The notes beneath the pieces are model-generated. The model worked only from the letters and a program-made list of their open reading frames with translations. It was not told where the DNA came from and did not search any database. Below, piece after piece: positions 1 through 12,409 of a DNA stretch of 64,000 nt. This DNA is from Polytrichum commune. Its lineage: Eukaryota; Streptophyta; Polytrichopsida; Polytrichales; Polytrichaceae. The stretch's first letter is position 1, and every line of letters starts with the position of its first letter. The translations under genes and the position numbers were made by a program. The stretch lies in the NCBI GenBank assembly GCA_950295325.1, contig OX485805.1, positions 31,669,501 to 31,733,500 of the forward strand. Reading direction: 5' to 3'.

Positions 1-1924
1 TTTTAAGCTAATCATGTCAAAGTGACCTGATCTAAAATCAACTCGTTCTTCAAGTGCATTATTTGAATAAGTTGAACACTTTGATTTTATTGAAGATTCA
101 AGTTCATATACATAGCATGGGTGCTCTTGGATACATATGTTGTATTTTGATCATCAATGTCTAGTATGAATATATTTTTGTTTTCTCCTTGACATAAGGC
201 AATGTACATTTTCAAGTTCTAAACACATAAAAAACAAAATATGAGACATGAACTTGTTGGAGCTGTATAAATGGTGTAGAGAGTAGAGGCGTCCATAACC
301 GATCACTTATGAGATCTTGCGCTACGTCTAGAGTGCAAAATTTTCCCATGTAGGAAGATAGAATCATGACGATTGCAAATTTTTTTATAATTTGTTTTCT
401 TAAATTGAATTTACTTACTGATCGAAATCGAGTCACATCCTGATCAAAATTGAGTCTCAACCTGATTGAAATTATGAAACCCTATAGATTGCCAAAGGGG
501 TCTTGATCGGGAATAGGTGCCTCTACTATACTATGGCCGTATATTGAGACTCTGCATCCTTCAAGGGTTAAGCCCTTTAGCCTTTAATAAGGAACTAGAA
601 GGTCCAAGATGGTCCTTGGTACTTTTTCAAAGTCATGTAAGTTAGTACACTGATGATTCCAATTAATCCTCGTTGTTATTGAGAATTACACATTACTATT
701 ACGATTTAATGAGAATGTAATATTTTACCAAGCAAAGTCACTTATATTCTATAATGTCTAAACAACATATTGAACTTTTATTAGTAAAAATTGAACTCCT
801 AAATGAGACGTAAATTACACTGCGTAACTTCGAATAGTAACACGCAAAAATTGGGATAATCACTGTAGTACCTTAGCCTCATTATTCCATTAGCCTCATT
901 AATAGGGCAAGGGTTGTACAAATATTGTATTGCCTACTTGAGCACATTGCACTCGTCTACTTTTGCTTGAGAATCTTACATGGTCAATGGATGACAATTG
1001 ACACGGACCCTTTTTCATCCATTTTCCAATCCAAGCCCAAGCCATGCCTATGTGGACGTCTAAATGCTTCATATGAAATTGCTTCAAATTTCATACATAA
1101 TCTTGTGAATAATGTACATATTCACTAGAGATATATTCATAAAAAATCATAGAACATGATGACACCACTTGTTTGTTTTCACAAGAATGCCATAAAACTC
1201 CTCGCAACCGGTCTGCAACATCAACCCCTCTCATCCAAGTTGTATACACCATTCAGACTGAATGTGGGGAATATATGGGAATATTTTGTGGAACACTGTC
1301 ACTCCCACATAACAATGTCATGGATATGAATAATGTTGTGTGTCAAGCCAATATGGTTTGTGAATTTTATTGAATTATTTGTCAAACATCTACAGTTGGG
1401 ATTTAGAATTCGGTGCCTTGAAGTACATGCACTACAATCAATGGAGAGCTAATCTCCCACAATGAAGAGCCAACTTGCACGACAAGGCTTCTCTAAAATT
1501 GACATTGTGGTCTTTTGAGAAGATACAAGTTGCATGTGATAGAAAATTTCAATAACATTCCAATGATACAAGACTTATTGTTATTAAAGGCCTTGAGGTA
1601 AGGAATTTCATTTGAAAACAAATGTGCATAATGTTTCCATTTTGAGACACCTAGGCACTTGTTTGCTATTATATCCCAAATGAAGAAGCATGGACAATTG
1701 AATTTGTTTAAGCTTGAAGCCACTTACAAGGTCTACAAATCTATGCAGTCGGATTCCTTGGTGGCTTAATGGATATGGAGAAATAAATACCCAAAGTTTA
1801 TTGTGTCAAAGGGAGGTCAACGGGTAGGCGTTTAGGGGATGTAAATTTTTACTAAGTAAAGTTGTTAATGTTCTATAATGTCCAAACAACCAATTTGACA
1901 TTTTCTAGTAAAATATGAGAAATA
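1..1924. other. intergenic, no gene seen
   Basis: No reading frame here looks coding. A diverged direct repeat of about 85 bp is visible at roughly 715-800 and 1836-1915 (shared words TATTCTATAATGTC, AAACAAC and TAGTAAAA). It could be the ends of an old short element of about 1.2 kb. Confidence 0.5.
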
Positions 1925-2398
1925 TACACTTTAAATTCCGTAGTATCACACTTGTGGCAACCACAATGCACATGATATTATGGAGTTTTGTAGTGTTAAC
2001 ATGGATGCATGATACTATAGAATTAGTGTAGCATGTGACATTATAGAATAACATAAAGGAGACGTGAGGACAATTTGAATTCATTCTCCCGTCACCTACG
2101 CTCGCGTGGTCCACTCCACTTGACCTACCCCGGGCCATTTTCCAGACGCATGCACCAACATTCAACAAGTGGCATAAGAAGAAGAAAAAGACACTCCACA
2201 TGCTGACACATGGCGCAATGCACGGGCATGAGTTGACTTCTTTGGTGGTTTGCCTTGATGACAAATTTCGTGATATAAAGGAGAGAAATATGACAATAAG
2301 GAGTGAGATTTGAATTACAAACATATATTCCCTCAGGTTTCAAGATATTAGAGAGTGTGTGACATTATAAGGGTAGACGTTACAGAGTTTAGGGTGTA
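1925..2398. mobile_element. MITE family C, copy 1
   Basis: The ends are inverted: TACACTTTAAATTCCGTAGT at the left and the reverse complement of TACACCCTAAACTCTGTAAC at the right. Inside are TGTTAACATGGATGCATGAT and GTAGCATGTGACATTATAGA, shared with the copies at 13349-13674 and 13769-14124. It is non-coding; the open frames on the minus strand here are incidental. Confidence 0.65.
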
Positions 2399-3108
2399 GT
2401 AAATAGATATAACATTGCGTAATTCCAGATACTAAGTGACACTAAATATCACATTTAGAGTAGTTTTCCCATTAGTAGATAGAAAATTTCACGGCCAAGA
2501 ATCAATTGCCAACCACTCAATTCAGTTGTGGGTACCTCTCCACTATCCTCCAGTAGTTTAGAGTCATCTCGCACCATAATTTTTTTTCTTAGATTAAACA
2601 CAAGCATATCTAACAACATTCTGAATTCTCAAATTTATTGATATCCATTCATGAAATTGTGCCCATCAGTGTGGAAGATGGGAATTGGTACGAAGACATA
2701 CAACCACTTCCAAGATAGCACTTCAAGATTCGCAACTTATCAGAGCTCAAGATGTAATGGCCACAATTCTATAACCAGTCTCTTCTCACAAATTTCTTTC
2801 TCCAAACCCTTTGACGGCTGTGCATTTGAGAAAGCCATCAGTGACATGTGAAAAGTTGAGGCAGTCATGTTTTTAAGTTTCAGGGACATACAAACTATAA
2901 TCTTCAGCGAAGACCTCAAGTTCAATTTTTAAACCTGCTCTTCTTCATTCCTAAATGACAAAAGGCCATACTACGAACTCCACTTGGTACATCAAAATTG
3001 CTCTCCAGAACTATGTTCAATGGAGCCCTTACTGATATTTACGCCTATCACAAAAGCTTACACACCCAGTTCCAATCTAGACCCATAGTGGAAGCTTCTG
3101 AACCAAAT
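2399..3108. other. intergenic between MITE and catalase 3' end
   Basis: No gene is visible. Near 2437-2465 there is a diverged copy of the ACACTAAATATCA-type palindrome found at the ends of MITE family A. The part next to 3109 should contain the catalase 3' UTR; no clear polyadenylation signal stands out. Confidence 0.4.
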
Positions 3109-6100
3109 CTACATTGATGCCTTCATGTTCAAAAGAGAAGCCATTCTCTGTCCCAATGTCTTGTCCGCCTGCAACAACAAGGTAGTCAAACAAGAATGCT
3201 GTGAGGAGAGTCCAAACTGATCCTTTGTTAGCAGTCTCTCTTTGAGAATATTCATAGTGAAATTAAATTACAAAAAACATCTTTCACAACATGCAAATCA
3301 ACAAAACAAAGTCCTCGAAGTCCACTTACCTGGCTCCAGTAAGAAAGCCACACACTGCGGATTTCATGGGTCACTCTCGGATCAGACAAAGCTTCGACAA
3401 ACCGTTTAATGAACCGATCTTGCCTGCAAGACAGCAATTGTAAAATGAGTATTTGAAATTTATTTATTTAGCCGTTCATACTTCCAAGAGGGGATTATGT
3501 GGTAGTGACTATTTTCAGTACATGGCCAACACTACAGTACCAGTACACTAAACATCTGATTTAGTGTGGCATTAAAATTGGTATGTTTTGTGAATCAGAG
3601 TGATTCCCATGGCTCGTCATGTAGCAACATGCGACACTCTCTTAGTTGTCACACAGTGATTGCAAGACAATTAGTGTGGGCCACATTACATCAGATATTG
3701 AGTGTACTTGATTTTGCACAGTATACATCTGATTTAGTGTGTAGTATGCTAATTAGAGTAGTTCTCGGGACTTGTCATGTAGCATCAAAGTGTCATGTGA
3801 CATCCTCTCTAGTTGCCACCCAGTGATTGCAAGATTATTAATGTGGGTCAATGATGAGTAGTGTGGGCCACTCTAAAGCAAATGACGTTTAGTGTAGTCA
3901 ACACTACGGTATATCTGAAACCAGCTGAAACCAGCTTATGTCAAAAGGAAACAAGGACTCGCTTTAGCCCCACAAAAATGCTGAGAAGAGAAAAGGTTCA
4001 CACCTAGCAGGATCCCATGAGCGGAACCTCACTCCAGGCTGTTGAAAGTTGTTCTCCTTTGCAATTGTGACCTGATCAATACAAAGAGTAAATAACCACC
4101 AAAGGCAAAAAATGTAGCTATTTAGATAACCTATCTAACATGGTGCATGATTTGTGACTTAACCAATGCTGTTCAACCAGCCTGTACATCTGTTTCAAAT
4201 AATCCAAGCACCCAACAATACATGGGACAGTGAATCACCTTATCTCTCACTCCTGAGATTCTGTTCTGAGGTAATGGGGTACGCTCAGCATGACGAACTG
4301 GGTCAAAGCGTGAAGGAAAATAGTTAACCTGCACATTGATGTACAAATATACAGCCTTAGAGCAAAGCTATCGTGCCCTGGCTGAGATGGCCAGATTCAT
4401 TACTGCCAAATCCAATTTCTTATAGCATCACTACAAGGACACATAGCACATCAGCACTCACATTCAACTCAGGTAGAGACTGCCATGTGAATGACAACAC
4501 ATGTCTACATTCATTTCCACAATGTTTTATAACTTTACTAGGAAAAATGATAGCCACTTATATTCATCACACTTTTTACAGCTTCTTACTGCCATCTACA
4601 TTCTACATTCTGATTAAGGAGCAAAACCCAGGTAAACAAATATGGCATTTGGAAAAAAACAATGAGTCTTGTTGGATTTTACAATTCAAAATACTACATA
4701 CTGCAATGCAATAAAATACCTCTTCATCACGATGCATAAAATTCATGAAACCTTCATGGTGATTGTTGTGATGTGCACATTTGGGTGCATTGACAGGTAG
4801 CATTAGATAGTTGGGACCAAGACGATGGCGCTGGGAGTCTGAGTATGAGAAAACCCTTGTTTGAAACATCTTGTCATCAGTGTAGTAAATGCCAGGCACA
4901 ATGACACCAGGGCAGAATGCCAACTGCTCATTCTCGGCAAAGAAGTTATCAATGTTTTTGTTGAGCACCATCCTTCCAACAGGCTGCATATCACAGGTCC
5001 CCAATCAGACAAACATCAGATTAGCTCACTAAGACCCAGTCCATCCAAAGGACATAAGATCAATTACTAATACTGTACTGGATACAAACAATGCAATTGT
5101 CCATAAACACAATTCACTACAACCTTCATTAAAAAGACACATGCAGCACCAAAATCCACACAAATGAAGTGTTGAAATATGATCTCCGAAAGTCACGAAT
5201 ATATCAACCTTAGACACCACAGAAAGCTCTGAAACTATACTATCCTCATTTGAGAGGATGCGAGGCAGAATCTTCTTCTCAGCAGGAACAGCTACTATAT
5301 TGTCCACTATTGCATATACACCATAGAAAGAAGAGAGGGGCTAACCTGGAGAGGGAACATATCTTCAGGCCAGATCTTGGTATCATCCAGAGGGTCAAAA
5401 TCAAATTTGTTCTCATCTGCTGGATTCATAGTCTGGATCATTAGTTTCCACTCAGGATAGTTCCCGGATGCAATAGAATCATACAAGTCCTTGGTGGCAT
5501 GGCTGTGATTAGAACCCCCCACCATTACAGCTTCCTCCTCCAGTAAACTCTTCACACCACAGGTTGGTTTCCAATGGAATTTGACATAGGTTTCCTTCCC
5601 AACCTTGTTGATCAACTGCAAAACCAGAGCAATGTGAGCAATTTACCATTCATTTGATGGACACATACCTATAGCAAGAATAGGAGGACACCAGCCAAAG
5701 CTGGGAAGAAAAAGAAAAAAATCCTCCCAATTGATCCTAATAAAAAAAAGAACACAGATCCAATTTTCCCAGACATTGCTTTTCGGTGGAGAATGATGCC
5801 AGAAAATGCACCTTAAAGGTGTGAACACCAAATCCTTCCATATGGCGGTAGTCAGTGGGTATGCCGATGTCGTCAAAAAGGAAAGTAAACATGCTACATG
5901 ATTCAGGGATGTTTGAGAAGAAGTCCATAATCCTCCAATTCTCTTGGATGTGATTTTTGGGGTTTGGCTTCAACGCATGAATCATGTCAGGAAACTGCAC
6001 ACATTCCAAGAGCCCTTCAGTCCACAGTGTACTAATTACATGACAGAATAGGAAACATACACCACATACAAATTGCAACTCATCAAGAAGTAAACACCTA

Positions 6101-8769
6101 AGACAACATGGTCTTGGTTTTAACATCTCCATCCATGCATTTGTAATACTGCCCCAATTTATAATATCATGTTGCTCTCTTCTGACTATGCAATGATGCA
6201 AGATTTTTTTTTAAGAAATAAAACCTCTGATTTGGTACACAGAAACGCACTGCACGTTTCTGCAAGGAAGTAGGGAGCTTCGAGGGAATCCAGAACTTTG
6301 ACTCTTGGTTTAGCATATTGATCCTCACATTTACACTATGGCCTCAGTCTTGAATAGCCTATCACTCTCTTCTGACTATAAATTGATGCAAGAAGAATTT
6401 GAAGAAAGACCAGCTTCTGGTTTGATAAACAAGAACGCATTCTGCAAATATACTCCGTAGTCTTGGTTGTAGCATCTCAATCATCAACTTTGCTCAGTTT
6501 ATAGTGTCCTGTCACTCTCTTCTGACTATTCAATGATGTTTTTAGAAGGAATACAACCTTCTGATTTGGAAAACAACAACACAAAATCTGCAAGGAAGCA
6601 GAGAGCTTCAGGTAAGGCTAGAGAGGAAATCTGAAGAGGACAACAAGCTATTAAAATTGAATGCTGGTCATAGATTTTAGTGGAGATGGAAACTGCTTCA
6701 TAGACCAGTTAAAGCGTCTTTGTGTCAACTGGATACAAGAAACAATCAAGAAATGCAACATTTTGATTTGGTAAACATCGACACCAAACCCTCTGCAATG
6801 AAGCAGATAACTACGTGGTAAAACTCTATGGGCTTGGTTTTTATCATCCCAATCCTCACATTTGGTGTTTCGGTCTCATCTGACTATGCAATAATGCAAG
6901 ATAACATTAGAGAAACACACCCTTCTGATGTAGTAAACACCAACACACTGCAGCCCTCTGCAAGGAAGTTGCAGTGAGCGAGGTTCGTGAGGAAACAGAA
7001 GAGATTTTACCTTGATGCCATCTCGGATAAAGAAGACAGGGAAGTTGTTGCCAACCATGTCAAAATTGCCCTCCCGGGTGTAGAATTTGACAGCAAACCC
7101 ACGTGGGTCACGCAAGGTCTCAGGGCTCCCCCTCTCATGTATCACAGTCGAGAAGCGGACAATCAAAGGGGTCTGCACACCAGGTGCCCTCAAGAAATCA
7201 GCACATGTAAGATGCGAAATATCATGAGTTACTTCGAAAAAGCCCTTGGCACTCATTCCCCGGGCGTGGACCACACGCTCAGGAATTCGCTCCCGATCAA
7301 ACTGTGCCAGCTTCTCCACCAAGTGATAGTCCTCCAGCAACACCGGACCTACAATCAATCACATACCAAACAATTTAATTTTCTCTTTCACCACCATTAT
7401 CATGCAAAACACCATCTCACAACTCTTGAAAATCTTGAGAACCACATCGAAATGTATGGGAAGAAAAATGCCTTGTAAGTCTCGATGGTCATATCCAACT
7501 TACAGACAGATAGAGGTAACCCGTAAATCAGGAAATGTGAGTCAAGAGAGTGTTGATCCAAGGCTTTTGAAGTTACATACCCAATGCAACGCAATCAGGG
7601 ATTGGAATGAAACGGAGAATAACATCACACATGCTGCAATAGCCAAATGGTGGCAAGCCATTTGACTAGAGGCCAATCTATCCACAACAATAATCTGCAT
7701 GGAAGAAGTCGCATTCCACGAAACCCCCACTAACTTCATTAATTCGCAACAGTGAATGCATCCTTGTCTTGATGAGTTTCTGCTCCTCATCTCCAGAGGT
7801 AACCAGAAGACTCAAGCAAATTGTTGCATAGCATGTGTACCAAGATCTCAATTCTAACACAAGAAAACCGGGAAAGGTTTAACCAACGCCCTAAAGTAGG
7901 AAAACAGAGGGCAGAAGATTAGTTCATAATAGAAGGGAAAAGTATTCACCTCTGGCGCCGACGGTGAGAGACGAATTGTTGTTCCAAACTGGGGCTCCTT
8001 GGTTGGTAGTCCAGAAAGGTGTATCATACTGGCTAGACGGCCGATACTGCAGCAACACGAACTTATTTCATTCGAGTTTCATAACACATGCACATTCTGT
8101 ACAGCTCATGTCCCCAGCCTTTCACACCGAAGGACACTACGAAGAGAGAAAATTAAGAGGAGACAACGAGACGTCAAATTGCTCAGACAAGCTCCAGCTG
8201 ATGAGGGCAACGCAACTAAACAGAACTAGGTGTTGCAATTTCTTTCCTCCGAGAAGGAAGACCAGCGTAATTGCACAAGGAGAGTAGTTTCGAAGTAGGT
8301 TGAGAAAGTGAATTGGCCTCGCGCGTCAGCAAACCCTGAATCCAGACTACCAAGGAGTAGCCATGATGGATCGAGAAAGGTGATACAGACCTCCGAGGTA
8401 ATCTGGTTCTTCTCTCACTCTCTATCTCTCTGCCTCTGTCTCTCTCACACATCATGCCACTAAAGTTCTCTTGCCAAGAAGAGAAGAAGAACGGCTGGTA
8501 GTTCAGTAAATTTTTGCTGCTCCAGTTGCGATCGCACACAGCGAAAGAACGGCTGCCAATTTGGATCACGAAAGACGACGGGGACCCGAGAGAAAAAACA
8601 TACATCCAAAAATGTGGAGGACTGATTCCATGTCCGACCAGACCTCCACAAGCGATTTGCTCGTTCGATCGCCTCAGACGGCAAGAAGAAGGACAACATT
8701 CCAACAAGGCGATTACAACTTACTTCCCAAAAGAAAAATACCGAGAATTCAAACCTTGTATGGATCCAT
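3109..8769 (-). CDS. CAT: catalase, 10 exons, complete
   Basis: Heme catalase that splits hydrogen peroxide into water and oxygen, normally in peroxisomes. Coding exons, 5' to 3' on the minus strand: 8755-8769, 7950-8046, 7011-7348, 5812-5994, 5346-5615, 4720-4983, 4239-4328, 4004-4071, 3330-3423, 3109-3168. All junctions are GT-AG and in phase, giving 1479 nt and 492 aa, the usual plant length. Seen directly: distal His65 in RVVHARG, Asn138 in [12 protein letters not shown], proximal Tyr348 in [17 protein letters not shown] with Arg344, and the core motif [15 protein letters not shown]. The first exon codes only for MDPYK, and [11 protein letters not shown] follows directly after the next acceptor, which fixes the start. 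The C-terminus is ...NMKASM; plant catalases carry an internal PTS1-like import signal near this end. Nothing is broken. Introns 2, 3 and 8 hold repeats. The family assignment is secure; the isoform is not assignable. Confidence 0.97.
3541..3850. repeat. degenerate tandem pair in catalase intron 8
   Basis: Two diverged copies of a ~140-bp segment lie at about 3541-3684 and 3719-3849. Each starts near CATCTGATTTAGTGTG, passes through TCATGTAGCA and ends in CAGTGATTGCAAGA. The edge words ACTAAACATCTGATTTAGTG resemble the palindromic ends of the MITE at 11950-12267, so this may be an old insertion of a related element. Confidence 0.6.
6100..6990. repeat. degenerate tandem repeat filling catalase intron 3
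   Basis: Intron 3 (5995-7010) is largely built of four to five diverged units. Each has TCTGACTATNCAATGATGCAA, then TTCTGATTTGGTAAACA, then a GCAAGGAAG word. Unit heads lie near 6180, 6366, 6520 and 6880. The unit is not similar to the other repeats in the window that I checked. Confidence 0.6.
7680..7850. repeat. intronic repeat shared with MSI1 (catalase copy)
   Basis: Lies in catalase intron 2. It shares an ordered series of words with 49383-49545 in MSI1 intron 4, in the same orientation: AATCTGCATGGAAGAAGTC, TCGCAACAGTG, AGAAGACTCA and TGTGTACCA. About 160 bp long with several indels between copies. It may be a SINE or short MITE; no internal Pol III boxes were recognised. Confidence 0.65.
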
Positions 8770-9600
8770 TGCGAGACCTGTCTACCTCGAGTCCTCCTCT
8801 TCTCTTCTCTTTTCCCTGTCCCACACACAGCCACCTCAACACATGAGAAACTCCGTGCACCCCTATCGCATGCATGCATGCATCTCTCCCGCTCCAGCAA
8901 TTGGAACCAGTCTGTCCATTCTCAGTTTCACGCCAAATTTTCTGTCCTCCTCTCCCTCCGACCAACACACCTCCCGCCACAACATGCAAACAATCTCTAC
9001 TAAACAAGAAAGCAAAACACAAAAGAAGCAAAACCGAGTAGAACAAAGAAGCGAAGGAACGAACAAGGACGGGAGCCCTGTCTGCCAACTCGAAGGAGAA
9101 ACTAACTTACTTACCCCACCCCGGCAGCTTTGCTTTGTCACTTGCAACCGAAATCACGACGACAACAGAAGAGACAAGGAGCCTGACCAACCAACTGACT
9201 GGCTGCACAAGCAGACCTAAGCTTAGGCTGCAACCTTCAAAGAAAAAGGAAGAGCCTCTAAGAAGCTCTCTTTCTATTTTGTTTAAACCTCTACGAAGGG
9301 AGAAAGGATTGTAATTCACCTTGATTGCTTGCAGCTCACACAACTAAACTTATAATTAGCTCTGAGTGACGCAAGAAACAACCAGACTTAGATAAGTGAG
9401 AACCATCATAATGACCATGAGCACATGAAAAGGGAGGTAAGTTTCAAAAAGGTCGAAATGGATGTGCACTTACTCACTGAAAATTGACCACCGAAGTTCG
9501 AATTGCACAAAACCCCTGAGGTTGTTTGTCACTGCTCCGCTTTCTCTCGTCTCTTCTTCTTCGTCTTCGATGGTGCTGATGATGATTGCACTGCTCACAA
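8770..9600 (-). promoter_or_regulatory. catalase leader region (5' UTR, inferred)
   Basis: This lies directly upstream of the catalase start codon. It holds no convincing protein: the open frames here overlap on both strands and reflect skewed composition. On the minus strand the stretch around 8790-8830 is GA-rich and 9540-9575 is a run of AAG/GAAGA, typical of plant leaders. An intron in the leader is possible but no pair of sites stands out. Leader extent is an inference. Confidence 0.35.
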
Positions 9601-9610
9601 TTGTGTGTAA

Positions 9611-9620
9611 CTTATAAAAA
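9611..9620 (-). promoter_or_regulatory. CAT: candidate TATA box for catalase
   Basis: On the minus strand this reads TTTTTATAAG, the only TATA-like word in the first 900 bp upstream of the catalase start codon. It is followed about 30 bp later by a purine-rich stretch that could be the leader. The position fits a transcription start near 9580 and a leader of about 800 nt, which is long unless it contains an intron. Confidence 0.28.
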
Positions 9621-9639
9621 GACAGTGAGCATCATGAGT

Positions 9640-10489
9640 GATCATCGCAATGATGCCAAATTGGTAAGTCGATGCGACCTTGAGCGGGCGAGGGAGGGAG
9701 GGCGGTGGCATGGTTTCACGCTACTTAGCTTTAGCTTAGCTTAGGGTGATCGTCGTCACGGGCTTCGTAAAGGTCGGAGGTTCTTCATCAGATATTCCTT
9801 CTTCCAAATTCAACCATTTGAGTTCCAATCTCATCATCATCATCATCATCTCTCTCTATATATAAATATGAATGTTTTGTTTTGTTTTGTTTTGTTTTTG
9901 CACTAGTTTGGAGTTGTGCATATGAATCATGACTCGTGAAGGATAGTCGATATCACTTGTCTACATAGATTGTTAAAGGTGGGAATGTTGGATTTTTTTC
10001 ATGATTGGTTTGGGGTTGTATCTTGGCTATGTGGCATTCTCTCAGGCATGGCTCTGTGGAGACCAATTGTGTGATGATTATCACTACTCGATGGCGTGTC
10101 AGGTAGGTAGGGAGAACGTGGCAAGCAATCGCTGGCTCGATATAGCCATGCCATTCATTGTGTGCAACATTGGTTTCTGTGAGGACGGGTATTGTGTGTA
10201 TTGGGGATCCTCATAGGCTCGGGTTGTATACATATGTATTATGCTTCCAATGGTATTCATTTGTCATTATGATCTTTTGTGTGTTGTTCATCATACAAAA
10301 ACTAATGTGATTGTATTGAGTTAGGTACCTATGTGGGCTTTATTATGTGATCAATCTTCTTAATCAAACACCTCAATTTTGGAAAATTGAGGTACCATTT
10401 ATTGAATGGTGTCTTTTATTCAAGCACGTTTGATAAATCACGCCTTCTTTTCCATTGGCAAGGTGTGTACAGTCATGATATATACTATA
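9640..10489. other. intergenic, microsatellites
   Basis: Contains ATC repeats at about 9832-9850 followed by a TTTTG run at about 9873-9899. No coding signal. A 9-bp inverted word, CCTCAATTT/AAATTGAGG, lies near 10371-10393. Confidence 0.5.
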
Positions 10490-10672
10490 GTACCTTTACC
10501 ACTTTGGCTATTTATAGGATAACAAATATAGTTATTCAAAATATAGATTTGAAATCCCGGATTCTAAAGGAAACCCCCTTTTCCATATTAGTTTTTGAGA
10601 TTTTCAAAATGCAATTTCCAAAAGTTTTGGTTCTTAAAAATAGTTTCATTAGTGTTGAAGTGGTAAAGGTAC
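10490..10672. mobile_element. MITE family E, copy 1 (Stowaway-like, TA flanks)
   Basis: A 183-bp element with ends GTACCTTTACCACTT and its inverse AAGTGGTAAAGGTAC, flanked on both sides by TA (10488-10489 and 10673-10674). It is non-coding. A second copy lies at 63224-63405. A TA target with short TIRs is the signature of Tc1/mariner-type MITEs. Confidence 0.75.
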
Positions 10673-10674
10673 TA

Positions 10675-11949
10675 CAATGTATACCAAAAAGCATGTGTCA
10701 TGATGAGATTGGACGGTGTGCTCATAATATGAACATCATTCTAACTTCAATCGTCAACATCACAATTGGAAGGGTCATTATGATCACTCATAGGATTAAA
10801 AATACAAAAAAAACTTTGACCTCTCATGACATTTGCATTTGAACTCTAATGATTCCAAAGTTTGAAATGATATTCTTCATGATGATGATTCATCGCAATT
10901 GCTACTGAATGAGGCGATTCTTGGGCCATTGATCCTAAATACAAATTGATTATATTGTCTATGGAGTTGGAAATGCCTTGTAGTTGGGTCACATACCTTG
11001 GTAGGGAGGAGAGAGGGAGTTATCATATACAAGCATATGTACCTCTCATTAATCCAACACAATAGCCCTGAAGTAGCATTCAACCCCGAGGCTACCCTTT
11101 TTTCCTAGTTGATCTGACACCAAAATTACTCCTTTGGTAAGTTGACTTCATAAAAGTGCAAACTCGATTTCATGAAGGTTCTAAGCTAGTTCATGAACCT
11201 TTCAACCAATGTTACCAAAGTGTTATCCTAGTTTCATGAACCTTCTAAATTAATTCACGATTCTTCTAAACCGTCTTGACATGTGGGACACCTCAATTTT
11301 ATAATAACAAATTTTTTTTTCTAGCGGCTTCATGAATCTTCCAAATTAATTCATAGATCTTTTTGCATTTTGTGTTTTTCATATTCTCAACTTCTCATAT
11401 TCTCACCTCCTCATTTCGCATTCTTTGTTTCATTGGTCCCTCTTTGATTTGTGTTTACATGGAAGTCTTTACCCTTGATGTTGATTTTTCTTTGGTCTTT
11501 CATTACAATGTCTCAAAGCCGGAATCAAGCAATGTCGGTTCTCCTCTAGTCCCTGATTACTATACATCAAAGCAAGCAACACAACCTCAATATAATTGGA
11601 CTGCGGAATCTCATGGATTTGAGAGTGTAGTGTGGTTGTGGACTTGATTGTGGGAAGAGTATTGGCCACATGAGCAGAGTGCTCCTTTTTTAATAAGGTT
11701 ATACAATTCATGAAAGTGATTTTGTGAAGTTGTGAATAGGGGTACCAAATCATGAAAATTGTTTACAATATGTAGTGAAATTAGTTGAAAGTTCAAGTTC
11801 AATTGGTCTTTTATATAGTGAACTTGGTTCGTGATTCCTATGGAATCGGTAGAACCTATTTGCTAAATTAAAAATTAAAATCATGAAATTGAGTTTGCAC
11901 TTCCATGAATTCATCTTACCAAATGAGTAACTTTAAAGACCCCAAAGTA
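10675..11949. other. intergenic, no gene seen
   Basis: AT-rich. The text around 11150-11350 repeats short phrases such as TCATGAACCTTC and TTCATGAATCTTCC, so it may be a decayed tandem array. Open frames near 10387-10842 and 11363-11647 have no recognisable domain and run through repeat sequence. Confidence 0.4.
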
Positions 11950-12267
11950 CACAAAATATGATATCTAGTATTTGATACACTAAATACGAACACATACACT
12001 AAATGGCAATGACCCTATGAAAGTAAGTAACATTAAATGTAATCTCAAACACTAAATATCAACTATGGTAATATGTGGAAGTTACATGTTTGAATTTAGT
12101 GTTAGTAAGGATATGGGAAAAAGGATATAATAAGGGAGGTGGCAGTAAGGAAGGTAGCAACACATTTATGTCTAACACTAATTGTCAAAGAATTGAAAAT
12201 TAGTGTTGAGCATGGTAGGGTGGTAACAACACTAAATATAATCAAACACTAAATATCATATTTTGTG
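11950..12267 (+). mobile_element. MITE family A, copy 1
   Basis: About 318 bp with inverted ends CACAAAATATGATATCTAGT (left) and the inverse of CACAAAATATGATATTTAGT (right), bounded by TA on both sides. The inside contains several ACACTAAAT words. It matches 15883-16194 over its whole length in the opposite orientation. Non-coding. Confidence 0.8.
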
Positions 12268-12278
12268 TAGTGCACTCG

Positions 12279-12360
12279 AGGTCATTTGAGATGAATCGGC
12301 AACAAACCTACAGGGGATCAAATTAGTTCTTTTATGTTGGATGGATGAGGGATATTTACT
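12279..12360. repeat. partial copy of fold-back MITE family B
   Basis: Matches one arm of the element at 15321-15561: GAGGTCATTTGAGAT, then TCGGCAACAAAC, then ACAGGGGA, then ATGTTGGATGGATGAG. It lies directly beside MITE A copy 1. Only one arm is present here. Confidence 0.65.
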
Positions 12361-12409
12361 ACACTTGTATACTCTCTCTGGCATCGTACACTTGTGTAAC
12401 TTAACTTAG

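Noticed and set aside
8561-9220. A 219-codon plus-strand open frame antisense to the catalase leader
   Set aside because: It overlaps other long frames on both strands, has biased low-complexity composition and no domain, and lies in the catalase leader; a chance frame is more likely.
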